Below, piece by piece: positions 33,834 to 42,665 of a stretch of 43,697 bases of DNA (positions are counted from its first letter, which is position 1; each line of letters starts with the position of its first letter). The position numbers and the translations under genes are program-made. The stretch is from NCBI GenBank assembly GCA_021778805.1, contig JAJYBV010000019.1:1-43697 (forward strand). The letters are read 5' to 3'. This DNA is from Chloroflexota bacterium (lineage in GTDB: Bacteria > Chloroflexota > Ktedonobacteria > Ktedonobacterales > JACDGC01). The notes under the pieces were generated by a model. That model saw only the letters and a list, made by a program, of their open reading frames with translations, was not told the DNA's origin and searched no databases.

Positions 33834-34102
33834 ACTTTAATTCAAAGCTAATCTAAACATGAAAGCAGAAGTAGCGCTGTAATGCGAATCGATCGCTGAT
33901 ATTCTGGTTGAATTGACGGATTCATAAAAAGCTATAACAGAATTTGAAGAAAAATACCCTATAATGCAAGTAAAGTAATACATAAACAAAAATTAACAAT
34001 GGAAATTAACATTACTGCAACACGAACTGCTTACAAACGATTCTTGCAGCGCTGAACGTAATTCGAGCGCAGATTTAATGAATGACAACAAGGAGCATGG
34101 TT

Positions 34103-34468
34103 ATGATTGTTGCACAGCTAGTATGGGGATTTCTTTCCCAATTTATTCTCGGTGTTGCGCAAAACTCCGGTGGTGATTTGCTGAAGTTTCGGTTAGGAAA
34201 TTGGCTGGAAAAAGCCACAGTAAAACGCAAAGTAACCGATGCGATTACACAAGTGCTAACAGCGTTTTTGCAGCGTTCAGATAATCCAAACCTAATTCAG
34301 CATTTGGCGGCAGATCCCAGTTTTGGACGAGATGAAACCATTGCCGCAATACTGGCAGACGCCGCCTATCACCCAGTGAAAGATGCGGAACAAATATCGC
34401 GGCTGGCGCAAGCATTGCAGCGGCATACCTGCGTTGCAGGAGGGTTTGCGTATGCTGACCACCCATGA
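34103..34468 (+). CDS. small hypothetical protein, partner of the Clp_N protein
   Basis: From the ATG at 34103 (AGGAG at 34091-34095) the protein has 121 residues. The first 20 (MIVAQLVWGFLSQFILGVAQ) form an amphipathic or membrane-associated helix. The rest is helical with basic and acidic patches, ending HTCVAGGFAYADHP. Its 3' end overlaps the start of the Clp_N gene by 17 bp, which indicates translational coupling and a shared job. I do not recognise the family. Confidence 0.6.
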   Translation: MIVAQLVWGFLSQFILGVAQNSGGDLLKFRLGNWLEKATVKRKVTDAITQVLTAFLQRSDNPNLIQHLAADPSFGRDETIAAILADAAYHPVKDAEQISRLAQALQRHTCVAGGFAYADHP

Positions 34469-34931
34469 GCAATTTGCCGCAATTGGTCGAATGATAGCGC
34501 TGCCCCCGTTTGCAGATCATCTGCAAGAAGATTTGCTGCGCATAGCGCAACAGGCGCAGGCGGAACTGCGCCAAGGATACGTGACAACAGCGCATTTGCT
34601 ATTAGCTATAGATTTGCTGCCCGAAAGTTTTTCGGCGTTAGTGCTGCAGCGCTGCGGCATAACCCCGGACCTGCTGCGAGAAGCCATCCGTCGGCGGGTG
34701 CTGCCCTATAGCGGAATAGTTCCGGGTATTCCGGTGACAGAGTCGGTGTACCAAACCTTTGCCTCCGCTCAGCGCATCGCGCAAGAGCAGCAGGCGCCGC
34801 GCACCCGCGATGACCATGTGCTGCTGGCTCTGCTTGCGCAAGGTCTGGCTAAAGCGCTAGGATCCCAAGGGCGGGCCGCGGAAGCCGCCATGGCCCAGCA
34901 GCGCGCCGATGAGCTAAACGGCAAGGCATAA
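34452..34931 (+). CDS. stand-alone Clp N-terminal (Clp_N) repeat protein
   Basis: From the ATG at 34452 (GGAGGG seven bases before) the protein has 159 residues. Two Clp_N repeats are visible: DLLRIAQQAQAELRQGYVTT then AHLLLAIDLL, and VYQTFASAQRIAQEQQAPRT then RDDHVLLALLAQ. These repeats form the N-domain of ClpA/ClpC that binds adaptors and substrates; here no AAA+ domain follows. Such stand-alone proteins may act as adaptors or decoys for Clp. The C-terminal 30 residues are Ala/Arg-rich. Confidence 0.75.
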   Translation: MLTTHEQFAAIGRMIALPPFADHLQEDLLRIAQQAQAELRQGYVTTAHLLLAIDLLPESFSALVLQRCGITPDLLREAIRRRVLPYSGIVPGIPVTESVYQTFASAQRIAQEQQAPRTRDDHVLLALLAQGLAKALGSQGRAAEAAMAQQRADELNGKA

Positions 34932-34959
34932 AAATGTTGGGGCGCTTGCGCGTTCCTTT

Positions 34960-35280
34960 TTATTTCTTCTTTTTTGCAGATTTCGGCAATGGCGTTACCG
35001 GTTCCAGTATGCCAACAACTTCTTTGCTCAATGCAATATTATCAATATCTATAATATAATGCTCTTTTGCGCCTGGGTAAGGAAACCCAATTTCGGCGTG
35101 TTTCATGGTTTCGGCAATACAATCCAGCCGTTTAACAAACACCGTATTGTCACAAACTAAAAGTATAGGCTTATCATTAACATAAACCATATATTCGCCA
35201 AACATTTTTCTGTATCTTACCACGCCAACGCCGCTAATCTGCTCACAAACATATTCAATAAAATCTGCTGTTGTCGCCAT
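34960..35280 (-). CDS. TfoX N-terminal domain protein
   Basis: The 106-residue protein matches the TfoX_N fold: DFIEYVCEQISGVGVVRYRK, MFGEYMVYVNDKPILLVCDN and the YPGAKEHYIID ending. It has a Lys-rich tail. TfoX_N proteins in Gram-negatives help competence regulation, but single-domain versions in other phyla have no known role. It lies between the Clp_N operon and tRNA-Leu, facing the former. The gene is complete and of normal size for the single domain. Confidence 0.85.
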   Translation of the reverse strand: MATTADFIEYVCEQISGVGVVRYRKMFGEYMVYVNDKPILLVCDNTVFVKRLDCIAETMKHAEIGFPYPGAKEHYIIDIDNIALSKEVVGILEPVTPLPKSAKKKK

Positions 35281-35375
35281 ATTTTCTGTATTTTTCCCCT
35301 CACATTCAAACGTATGCCGCCACTACAACAAAAAAAGCAACATGCGTAAGTAGCCCTCGCATATTGCTTAACTTT

Positions 35376-35460
35376 TGGTGCCGAAGGGGGGACTCGAACC
35401 CCCATGCCTTGTGAGCACTACGCCCTGAACGTAGCGTGTCTACCATTTCACCACTTCGGC
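35376..35460 (-). tRNA. tRNA-Leu (anticodon CAG)
   Basis: Read on the minus strand: acceptor GCCGAAG/CTTCGGC, D arm GTGGTGAAATGGTAGACAC, anticodon stem CTACG/CGTAG with loop TTCAGGG (anticodon CAG, reading CTG), a long variable arm (TGCTCACAAGGCA), and T arm GGGGG/CCCCC with TTCGAGT. The length of 85 includes an encoded CCA end. The long variable arm marks a type II tRNA. Confidence 0.95.
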
Positions 35461-35471
35461 TTAACAATTGT

Positions 35472-35501
35472 ATCATACGCGATAGCGCCGGCTCATGTCA
35501 A
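35472..35501 (-). promoter_or_regulatory. promoter of tRNA-Leu
   Basis: On the minus strand TTGACA (35501-35496) and TATGAT (35477-35472) are 18 bp apart, ending 12 bp before the tRNA. The -35 box overlaps the last codons of thpR. Confidence 0.65.
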
Positions 35502-36062
35502 GCCGCCAAACTGTATACGCTGCACAGGTGTGTATTTTGCGCCGGATGCCCGCAATTCGCTTTGCATCACCACCAGTTCCTCTGCGCGAAAATGTGGCGC
35601 TTGGGGCAGGCCGTTTGCCGCTTTCGCGCTTTCGGCATACCAATCAGCGGGAAGCGGCCGGCTGTTGCGGGCAAGTGTTATGTGCGGCGCAAACGCTTTG
35701 CGATCATACGCCACCCCAACATCTTGTAACGCTTGCGCCAAGGTTTGGTGTATGGCGGCAAGCTGCTGCGTTTGTCCGGTTGTTTCAATGAAAATGACTC
35801 TTGGCTGCTTTACCGGCCCAAAACAACTGATATTTCCCAGCGCAAGTTCTGCCGGGTGGCATTGGCGCGCCGCTATCTGCGTCGCTTGCAGCGTTTGCTG
35901 CAATTGGCTGCAGGTTATTTCACCGATAAAAGCCAGCGTAATATGCCAGCTGCTTGCCTCGATAAACCGAACTTGCGGCAGCAGATTGCTGAGAATATCT
36001 TGCTGCCGCAGGATGGCTTTTTTTATCGCGTCCGGAATTTCAATCGCAATAAAAATGCGCAT
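35493..36062 (-). CDS. thpR: RNA 2',3'-cyclic phosphodiesterase (2'-5' RNA ligase family)
   Basis: The 189-residue protein starts MRIFIAIEIP and carries the two HxTx motifs of the 2H phosphoesterase family: HITLAFIG at residues 40-47 and HITLARN around 143. Family members open 2',3'-cyclic phosphates on RNA ends, and some ligate tRNA halves in vitro. The gene begins 3 bp after the end of the glucan phosphorylase gene (minus strand), so the two are probably co-transcribed although functionally unrelated. Confidence 0.9.
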   Translation of the reverse strand: MRIFIAIEIPDAIKKAILRQQDILSNLLPQVRFIEASSWHITLAFIGEITCSQLQQTLQATQIAARQCHPAELALGNISCFGPVKQPRVIFIETTGQTQQLAAIHQTLAQALQDVGVAYDRKAFAPHITLARNSRPLPADWYAESAKAANGLPQAPHFRAEELVVMQSELRASGAKYTPVQRIQFGGLT

Positions 36063-36065
36063 ATG

Positions 36066-38615
36066 TTACTGCGCCCAAAGCATCAGCCCAAGCTCATTGG
36101 GATTTTGCAGCGCCCAATGCGCCGGACGGATCCGAACGCCGTAAATCACCGAGCCATTGCAGTCCGGTATAAACTGCATGGTGTACGAGTGGCGCCCATC
36201 ATGTTGCTCGGTATGCTCCATGCGCAAAATCCGGGGATTTTGCAGGCGGCCATTGTCGTCTTTCCCCCAAATCAATTCTACCGCAACATCATCCGGCGAA
36301 AGATCCGCCAAGTATGCGCTGGCGGTAACCTGCACCGATATTCCTACACCTAACTGCCCGTCGTGCGGGCCGTGCGCATCAACGGCAAGCTGCGGCCAGG
36401 CTGCTCGCACCCGGTTCTCCCATGCGGTTAATTCGCGCGCAGTTTGGAAGTGGTTTTGCTCCATTTGCGCGCCATGCCGCGCGGCCGGCACATACATGGT
36501 ATTGAAATATTCCTTTACCATGCGGCGCATACTGAATTGCGGCCCAACCGTCCGGATGGATTCTTTCATAATTTTCACCCATGCGTGGGGCACACCATTT
36601 TCATCGGTTTCGTAGAACGTGGGGATAATTTGGCGTTCCAGCGCGGCATACAGCGATTCAGAGTCGGCGTAATCCTGCATATCGCTGTTCAAATACTCGC
36701 GATCATCGCCAATTGCCCAGCCGTTGTGGCCGTTAAAGCCTTCGTCCCACCAGCCATCCAGCACCGAGCAGTTCGGCACGCCGTTTAATCCGGCCTTTTG
36801 GCCGCTGGTGCCGCTGGCCTCATATGGCCGAATGGGATTGTTCAGCCACATATCTACACCTGCAACCAAGTGACGCGCCATATCCATATCATATTCTTCA
36901 AGTATTATTACTTTACCGGCAAAATCTGGGTCGCGCGTGTAATGTTCAATTTGCTTAATCAGCGATTTGCCGGGTTCATCGGCCGGGTGAGCTTTGCCTG
37001 CAAAAATAAATTGAGCCGGTTTCGTCGGGTTGTTTAATATACTAAGCAGCCGCTCTTTATCTCGGAAAAGCAGCGCGGCGCGTTTATAGGTTGCAAATCG
37101 GCGGGCGAACCCGATGGTAAGCGCATTCGGCTGCAAATATTGCTTGCCTTTAGGCAGCAGGCTGGAGCCTTCACCTAAACGGTCGCTGCGCTGCGCATGG
37201 CGGCGCCGGGCAAAATCAATCATTTTGTTGCGCAGCAAAGTGTGCGTATTCCATAGCTCTTGGTCGGGAATAGTGTCTATTGCGCGCCACATCTGCTCGT
37301 CATCCACATGCTCCTGCCAGTCGGCGCTGATGTATTTGCGGTATAATTCATCCATTTCCGCCGCTGTCCAGGTGGGTGAATGCACGCCGTTGGTGATATG
37401 CCCAATCGGTGTTTCCTCCACATCCAGCTGCGGCCATAAAAATTGCCACATGCGGCGCGAAACTGCGCCATGCAGTTTTGAAACTCCGTTGCGGATGGAT
37501 GTTGTTTTCAGCGCCAGCACCGTCATAGAAAATGTTGGCCCCCACGAAAGATCCTGCCGGGCGAACTGTAAAAACTCATCGCGGGAAATGCGCAGGCTTG
37601 GCCAAAAATTACTGAAATACCTGTCCATCAGGTCCAGCGAAAAAGCGTCATTTCCTGCCGGAACCGGCGTATGCGTGGTAAATACACTGTTGCCGGCCAC
37701 CACCTTCAAACTTTCGTAGAATGAAATATTCTCGTTTTCAATCAGTTGCCGCGCGCGTTCCAAGCTGACAAACGCCGAATGGCTTTCATTCAAATGCCAT
37801 ACCGATGGTTGTATGCCCAGCTTTTGCAGCGCGCGAACGCCGCCAATGCCCAGCACAATTTCTTGCGCTATGCGAATTTCGTGGTCGCCGCCATATAACC
37901 GCGCCGAAAGAATTCTGTCGCGGGGGTCATTTTCTTCCACATCGGTATCTAACAGATATAAAGCGTTGCGCCCCACATTAAATTTCCAAATACGGGCAAA
38001 AACCCGCCTGCCCGTTAAATCTACGCTGATTTTGGCTTCATTGCCTTGAGGATCGCGCGCAACCTCGGCCGGTAAATCGGCAAAATTTAAGCGCTCATAA
38101 ATCGCTTCCTGATCTCCGGTGCGGGTGATGCGCTGCAGAAAATAGCCTTGCGGATATAAAAATCCTATGCCGATAAAAGGCAGCCCTAAATCGCTGGTTT
38201 CTTTATTATGGTCTCCGGCTAAAATACCTAAGCCGCCGGAATAAATCGGCAGCGATTCATGCATACCAAATTCCGCAGAAAAATAAACAATCGGCCCCGG
38301 CAGTTTTTCAGGTTGATTGTGATACCAAGATTCCTGAGGATTCTGCATATATGTGTCGAAATTTTGCAATGTTAAATCGTATAACGCTAAAAATGCCGGA
38401 TCGCGTGTTAGCGCCTGCAGCCTTTTGGGATCAGATTCCGAGATAAGTCGGATCGCGTTATGCCGTGTTTTCTCCCATAAATCGGGATCGATAAGGCGGA
38501 ACATGCTTTGCGCCTGCGGATTCCACATCCACCACAAATTGTTAGCAATTGAATACAGGCGGGAAAGCCTTTCCGGCAAAGTTGGGAATATAGCCATTCG
38601 GCCGATTATTTTCAC
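36066..38615 (-). CDS. glgP: alpha-glucan (glycogen) phosphorylase, DUF3417 type
   Basis: I chose the GTG at 38615 because AAGGAG sits seven bases before it; the frame extends to an ATG at 38663 without a ribosome site. The 849-residue protein has the N-terminal DUF3417 region (LPERLSRLYSIANNLWWMWN), then VYFSAEFGMHESLPIYSGGL, HLNESHSAFVSLERARQL, and the pyridoxal-phosphate site EASGTSGQKAGLNGV with Lys607. It releases glucose-1-phosphate from alpha-1,4-glucans. This GT35 subgroup is common in Actinobacteria, Thermotoga and Chloroflexi. The last 120 residues form a beta-rich extension. thpR follows after 3 bp. Confidence 0.93.
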   Translation of the reverse strand: MKIIGRMAIFPTLPERLSRLYSIANNLWWMWNPQAQSMFRLIDPDLWEKTRHNAIRLISESDPKRLQALTRDPAFLALYDLTLQNFDTYMQNPQESWYHNQPEKLPGPIVYFSAEFGMHESLPIYSGGLGILAGDHNKETSDLGLPFIGIGFLYPQGYFLQRITRTGDQEAIYERLNFADLPAEVARDPQGNEAKISVDLTGRRVFARIWKFNVGRNALYLLDTDVEENDPRDRILSARLYGGDHEIRIAQEIVLGIGGVRALQKLGIQPSVWHLNESHSAFVSLERARQLIENENISFYESLKVVAGNSVFTTHTPVPAGNDAFSLDLMDRYFSNFWPSLRISRDEFLQFARQDLSWGPTFSMTVLALKTTSIRNGVSKLHGAVSRRMWQFLWPQLDVEETPIGHITNGVHSPTWTAAEMDELYRKYISADWQEHVDDEQMWRAIDTIPDQELWNTHTLLRNKMIDFARRRHAQRSDRLGEGSSLLPKGKQYLQPNALTIGFARRFATYKRAALLFRDKERLLSILNNPTKPAQFIFAGKAHPADEPGKSLIKQIEHYTRDPDFAGKVIILEEYDMDMARHLVAGVDMWLNNPIRPYEASGTSGQKAGLNGVPNCSVLDGWWDEGFNGHNGWAIGDDREYLNSDMQDYADSESLYAALERQIIPTFYETDENGVPHAWVKIMKESIRTVGPQFSMRRMVKEYFNTMYVPAARHGAQMEQNHFQTARELTAWENRVRAAWPQLAVDAHGPHDGQLGVGISVQVTASAYLADLSPDDVAVELIWGKDDNGRLQNPRILRMEHTEQHDGRHSYTMQFIPDCNGSVIYGVRIRPAHWALQNPNELGLMLWAQ

Positions 38616-38703
38616 AAGCGACTCCTTAAGTTTAATCTTGTACCTGTTACTTCTATGATACACATATGCCCTATATGTATGTTATGTTATTTTGTCAATG
38701 TTT

Positions 38704-38977
38704 TAACTACTCAGGGGGTTTTGCCAAGGTCTCCATAAAGCAAAAGATACCGCGCGTTATTGATAGTCAGGCAGCAAGGGAGACCGCAAGGGGCGCCCCC
38801 CTACCGGATTGCATAGCCACAGTTGTACTGTGCAGGGTTTCATTTTTATATAAAATAGGTATTTGGGGATACCCCAATCCCCGCGTAAGGGGCTGCCGAC
38901 CCTTACGAATCCCGGGCTGTTGCAGCTGCGCTGTCGTTAGAATAGCCATTCCTGGCTTTACCTCCTGAGTAGTTACC
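38704..38977 (+). mobile_element. MITE-like repeat, copy C (best preserved)
   Basis: The left end TAACTACTCAGG (38704-38715) is repeated exactly in inverted form at 38964-38975 (CCTGAGTAGTTA). CAATGTTT flanks both sides (38696-38703 and 38978-38985), a good 8-bp target-site duplication. The interior matches copy A in the same orientation: ACTGTGCAGGGTTTCATTTT, ATTTGGGGATACCCCAATCC, CCTTACGAATCCCGGGCTGT and AATAGCCATTCCTGGCTTTA. No coding frame. It sits between glgP (reading leftwards) and the queE end, filling the 390-bp gap. Confidence 0.85.
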
Positions 38978-39005
38978 CAATGTTTATGTGTGGCTCCGCT
39001 TTGAA

Positions 39006-39788
39006 CTAAATCCCTTTGCGGCCACCCCAAATAATTCGATGGAGCTGCGGCAATATGCGCGGCTGATATTTCCGCCAACGCGCCGCCTCATCGCCTATTG
39101 CGGTCTGTTCGGTCAGCCAGCGCAGCGCCGTGACATATTCTGCTGTATCGTGTCCGGCCATGCCCTCCGGCTGTAAAATAATCGGCAGTTGCAGCGTGGC
39201 AATTTCCGGCAGCGATTCCAGCAGCGTAAAGGTTAATTGCAGATCCGCGGAATCTTTAATAACAAATTTAAGGGTAAGTTTTCCGGTTAATGATCCGGCG
39301 CGTTTTGCCGCCAGATATTTTGCCAGAATATCCGGGCGTTCCGTCATTTTGCTGGAGCCAAGCTTCGGGCTGATGGACCAGGAATCGATAAGAGACGCCA
39401 ACGCAGCGTTAAATATTGTTCCGTTGCTTTGCACATCAATGTATTGGTTATTTTCTTTCAGCGTTTGCACAAATTGCAGCAACAACTGCGCCGGCGCGGT
39501 CAGCGGCTCGCCGCCGGTCAGGCAGACTCTGCGGTTTCCCTGCGCCAGAACCCATTCCAGCAGCTCATCCGGTGAACGCTCATAGTATTCGCTGCTCCAA
39601 TGCTGCACGGCGTATTTAGTGTCGCACCATTCGCAGTAATAATTGCAGCCAAAAAAACGAATGAAACTGAAGGGCAGTCCGATATCTTCCCCTTCACCTT
39701 GAATCGATATAAATTGTTCACTAACGCGGAACAATCGTCGTGTGTCCATATGTATATCTGTTCCGGAAATGGCGCTGTTATCAAACAT
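39006..39788 (-). CDS. queE: 7-carboxy-7-deazaguanine synthase QueE
   Basis: The 260-residue radical-SAM protein carries Cys48, Cys52 and Cys55 in FGCNYYCEWCDTKYA for its 4Fe-4S cluster, FISIQGEGEDIGLPFSFIRF before it, and VCLTGGEPLTAPAQLL after it, as in QueE. It contracts the ring of carboxytetrahydropterin in the preQ0/queuosine pathway. The start overlaps the end of queC by 8 bp; a Met at 39749 is an alternative start. queD and queF are not in the window. Confidence 0.92.
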   Translation of the reverse strand: MFDNSAISGTDIHMDTRRLFRVSEQFISIQGEGEDIGLPFSFIRFFGCNYYCEWCDTKYAVQHWSSEYYERSPDELLEWVLAQGNRRVCLTGGEPLTAPAQLLLQFVQTLKENNQYIDVQSNGTIFNAALASLIDSWSISPKLGSSKMTERPDILAKYLAAKRAGSLTGKLTLKFVIKDSADLQLTFTLLESLPEIATLQLPIILQPEGMAGHDTAEYVTALRWLTEQTAIGDEAARWRKYQPRILPQLHRIIWGGRKGI

Positions 39789-40467
39789 ATGGAATGGGGT
39801 CGCGGTACCCGGCCTCGGCGAAGCCTTTCAGCCGCAGCTGGCAACTGTCACACGTTCCGCAAGCGGCAGCGCCGCCTAAATAGCAGCTCCAAGTAAGGTG
39901 AAACGGCGCGCCCAGCCGCATACCTTCACGAACAATATCGGCTTTGCTCATTGCTGCCAGCGGCGCATGTATGCGCAGTGTGCGGCCGTCTTGTGCGCCG
40001 GCCTTTGTAGCTAAATGAGCGGTTTGGCTGAAAGAATCCAGAAATTCTTGCCGGCAATCGGGGTAGCCAGAGTAATCCAATTGGTTTACACCAATAAAAA
40101 GATCATCTGCGCCGCACACTTCGGCGTATGCCGTTGCAAAACTAAGAAAAATAAGATTTCGTCCCGGCACATAAGTAATGGGGATATTTTGCGCCATTTC
40201 CTGCACAGATCTATCTTGCGGTACGGCGATGTCGGATGTTAGGGCGCTTCCGCCGATAACACGCAAATTGCATGGAATAACCGTATGTTCTGCTGCGCCG
40301 AAATAACGGGAGACTTCCGCCGATGATTCTAACTCGCGCGCATGCCGCTGCCCGTAATCAATCGCAAGAGTGTAAAGCGTATAGCCATCAGCTGCAGCAA
40401 TAGCCGCGGTTGTTGTCGAATCCAGCCCGCCGGAAAGCAGCACAACGGCCCGTAATTGCTTATTCAT
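39781..40467 (-). CDS. queC: 7-cyano-7-deazaguanine synthase QueC
   Basis: The 228-residue protein has the ATP-pyrophosphatase loop VVLLSGGLDSTTTAAIA (Ser12-Ser17), YVPGRNLIFLSFATAYAE and the C-terminal zinc motif YLGGAAACGTCDSCQLR. It converts carboxydeazaguanine to preQ0, the step after QueE, which overlaps downstream. A TACAAT at 40531-40536 on the minus strand is a possible -10 box. Divergent from nrdR. Confidence 0.94.
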   Translation of the reverse strand: MNKQLRAVVLLSGGLDSTTTAAIAAADGYTLYTLAIDYGQRHARELESSAEVSRYFGAAEHTVIPCNLRVIGGSALTSDIAVPQDRSVQEMAQNIPITYVPGRNLIFLSFATAYAEVCGADDLFIGVNQLDYSGYPDCRQEFLDSFSQTAHLATKAGAQDGRTLRIHAPLAAMSKADIVREGMRLGAPFHLTWSCYLGGAAACGTCDSCQLRLKGFAEAGYRDPIPYV

Positions 40468-40616
40468 TGTTCAATAACAGCACTTTTCCTGAAAAATGTT
40501 CTGCGCCCGCCATTGCGCGCCGTTAAGATTATTGTACTACATTCAGCGCGGTTTATGGGCGCCGGCAGATATGCTACAATAAATGATATCGCATTTAAGG
40601 AAATCGGGGAAAGAAC

Positions 40617-41084
40617 ATGCAATGCCCATATTGCGCTTCAAGTGAATTAACCGTTTTAGAAACACGCGACAGCGCCGAAGGAATCCAGCGCCGCAGAAAA
40701 TGCCGCACGTGCCAGAAGCGGTTCAGCACCGTTGAACGGCTGGTGTTTGAACAGCCGCCGATGATTATTAAACGTGACGGCCGGCGTGAAGCCTTTAACC
40801 GCGAAAAATTGGTCCGCAACATCTATAAAGCGTGCGACAAGCGGCCTCTTCCTGTAGGTGAAATAGAACGTTTGGTAGATGATATTCAAGAGGAATTGAT
40901 GCGCACAAATCGACTTGAAGCGCCCAGCCGCATGATTGGCGATATGGTGATGGATCGGCTGAGCAAGCTGGACAACATCGCCTATGTTCGCTTTGCCAGC
41001 GTGTACTTAAACCCGGCTGATATTACCGATCTGCTTGCCATTATCGAACGTCTGCGGCATACTGAAAATGAAAATAATCTATAA
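40617..41084 (+). CDS. nrdR: transcriptional repressor NrdR
   Basis: The 155-residue protein is the standard size. It has a zinc ribbon (Cys3, Cys6, Cys31, Cys34: CPYC and CRTC) and an ATP-cone domain (IIKRDGRREAFNREKLVRNI, then VYLNPADITDLLAIIERL region). NrdR senses ATP/dATP and represses ribonucleotide reductase genes. A TACAAT at 40575-40580 is a likely -10 box. No nrd gene is in the window. The oxidoreductase gene follows 41 bp later. Confidence 0.95.
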   Translation: MQCPYCASSELTVLETRDSAEGIQRRRKCRTCQKRFSTVERLVFEQPPMIIKRDGRREAFNREKLVRNIYKACDKRPLPVGEIERLVDDIQEELMRTNRLEAPSRMIGDMVMDRLSKLDNIAYVRFASVYLNPADITDLLAIIERLRHTENENNL

Positions 41085-41125
41085 CGCCCGAATACTATTG
41101 CATATAATGGACGGAAATACATCTC

Positions 41126-41752
41126 ATGCCTGCTAACACTACAAAACAAATGCCGGCGTCGTCGCTAGCTGCTAAAAATTTTACATTCAAAACTTTTCTT
41201 GGCCGGCACGGCCGATTTTGGATTACTTTTATAAGTCTTTCCGCTGCAGTGATACTTTTTATGGCTTTCCTGCTGAAACCGGCTTCGGGGCCGCAGCAAG
41301 TTGGCGCGCTGAAAATCGGCCAAGCGGCGCCGAATTTCTCGCTGCAAAACGCTGTTTCCGGGGCCACAGTACAATTAGCGCAGTATCGCGGCCACCCGGT
41401 GATGCTTAATTTTTGGGCGACAACTTGTTCGGCCTGTGTTACCGAATTCCCGCTGTTAGAGCGCACGTATATCAGCAATCAAAGCAAGGGTTTGGTTATT
41501 CTGGGGATAGATCAGGGTGAGGAAATTCAGGCAATAGCGTCTTTTGGACAAAACTACGGAACCACCTATCCTCTGCTGGCGGATATTCAGCTGAATGTTA
41601 ATAAGGCGTATGGTGTTTCCGGGCTGCCGGTAACATATTTTATCGACGCTTCAGGAGTTATCCGCTATGCCTCTATCGGAATTTTGAAGCTGCCAACGTT
41701 AACTGCGGGATTGAGGTCTATCGGCATTGTGTATGCGCCGCCAAACGTATAA
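41126..41752 (+). CDS. TlpA/ResA-like membrane-anchored thiol-disulfide oxidoreductase
   Basis: The 208-residue protein has one N-terminal membrane helix (about 31-50, FWITFISLSAAVILFMAFLL) and an extracytoplasmic thioredoxin-fold domain. KIGQAAPNFSLQNAVSGATV opens the domain, the redox motif is FWATTCSACVTEFPLLE with Cys101 and Cys104, and the cis-Pro loop is SGLPVTYFIDASG. Such proteins reduce disulfides outside the membrane, often for cytochrome c maturation. No cytochrome genes are near, so the partner is unknown. Confidence 0.88.
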   Translation: MPANTTKQMPASSLAAKNFTFKTFLGRHGRFWITFISLSAAVILFMAFLLKPASGPQQVGALKIGQAAPNFSLQNAVSGATVQLAQYRGHPVMLNFWATTCSACVTEFPLLERTYISNQSKGLVILGIDQGEEIQAIASFGQNYGTTYPLLADIQLNVNKAYGVSGLPVTYFIDASGVIRYASIGILKLPTLTAGLRSIGIVYAPPNV

Positions 41753-41831
41753 TTGCGGCTAAGCCATGCATCCACGCGGAATATTGAACGAATGTATGGC
41801 TGCAAAATTCCGGCGCAAAACGAAGGAAGTT

Positions 41832-42614
41832 TTATTTTCCTATAGCCACAGAAAGTGATTCTCCCGGCTGGATTGGCCGTAATCGAGACTCTAGCTGCAA
41901 TGTTTTGAAGGACTGAATGAGGTCTTCGGCGTTTTGCGAAAAATGCGCCCAGCCTTCGCAATGCACAGGAATGATTGCAGCTTGAGAAAATGCATTTGCC
42001 GTTTCCAGCACATCGTTAACATCCATGGTTAAATGAAATGGCCCGCGGGTTTTTGCCGCTCCGGCAAATGCCAGCACTGTAGAAACATGAAAGCGATGGG
42101 AGACTTCCGCGGTCCCGCTAAACCAAACGGTGTCTCCGGTGATGTATAAGGTGTTCTCTGTTTGACCATCCAAGGAAATAACAAACCCAATGACATCTCC
42201 GGTTATCCGTTCAATCAAAAATGGGCCATGCCGGGCCGGCGCGGCTGTAATTGTTAGCGTGTGTCCGTCGCGGGTTTGCAAGCTGATAAATTCCCACGGG
42301 TTAAGCCCCTGCGCATTTTGCTGCAGACGCTTTGCGCCGCTTACCGTTGTAATAACTTTGGGAACATCGGTCAGAAACGCTCTGCCGGATGTATCCAAAT
42401 TATCGGCGTGCTGATCGTGACTGAGCAGAACAGCGTCAATTGGGCCAATTGCGTCTGCACTTACGGCCGGTTGACTGATTTTTTTTAATGTTACTGCTCC
42501 TAACGAATATTCACCGGGCAGATCGAATGTTGGGTCGGTCAATATGCGAAGGCCGGCGCATTCAATTAGAACGGTTGGCCCTCCGATAAGGGTTAGTTTT
42601 ACGGGTATGCTCAT
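41832..42614 (-). CDS. metallo-beta-lactamase-fold metal-dependent hydrolase (UlaG-like)
   Basis: The 260-residue protein begins with KLTLIGGPTVLIECAGLRIL and LTDPTFDLPGEYSLG. The metal-binding motif is VLLSHDQHADNLD (His66, His69, Asp71), where the usual second Asp-His reads Asp-Asn. Later LYITGDTVWFSG and IIPVHCEGWAHF supply more metal ligands (Asp and His). The family includes L-ascorbate-6-phosphate lactonase-like enzymes, but the substrate here is unknown. It is followed by repeat copy D upstream of its start. Confidence 0.85.
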   Translation of the reverse strand: MSIPVKLTLIGGPTVLIECAGLRILTDPTFDLPGEYSLGAVTLKKISQPAVSADAIGPIDAVLLSHDQHADNLDTSGRAFLTDVPKVITTVSGAKRLQQNAQGLNPWEFISLQTRDGHTLTITAAPARHGPFLIERITGDVIGFVISLDGQTENTLYITGDTVWFSGTAEVSHRFHVSTVLAFAGAAKTRGPFHLTMDVNDVLETANAFSQAAIIPVHCEGWAHFSQNAEDLIQSFKTLQLESRLRPIQPGESLSVAIGK

Positions 42615-42665
42615 TTAGTCAATGCCTCTATCTTTTAAAATTCGTTTTTAGCTATATTTTTTTCC

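Noticed and set aside
33993-34011. Two TTAACA motifs upstream of the Clp_N operon as a Pho box
   Set aside because: Only two copies, spaced 13 bp, unlike the 9-11 bp phasing of the four copies upstream of pstS.
35217-35405. Minus-strand frame starting MGVRVPPSAP
   Set aside because: Its beginning is the 3' end of tRNA-Leu on the same strand, a common spurious gene call next to tRNAs, and the rest overlaps the TfoX_N gene in another frame.
35404-36353. Several long plus-strand frames over thpR
   Set aside because: They lie opposite the thpR and glgP genes, which have clear motifs; the plus-strand products have Cys-rich, biased composition and no domain.
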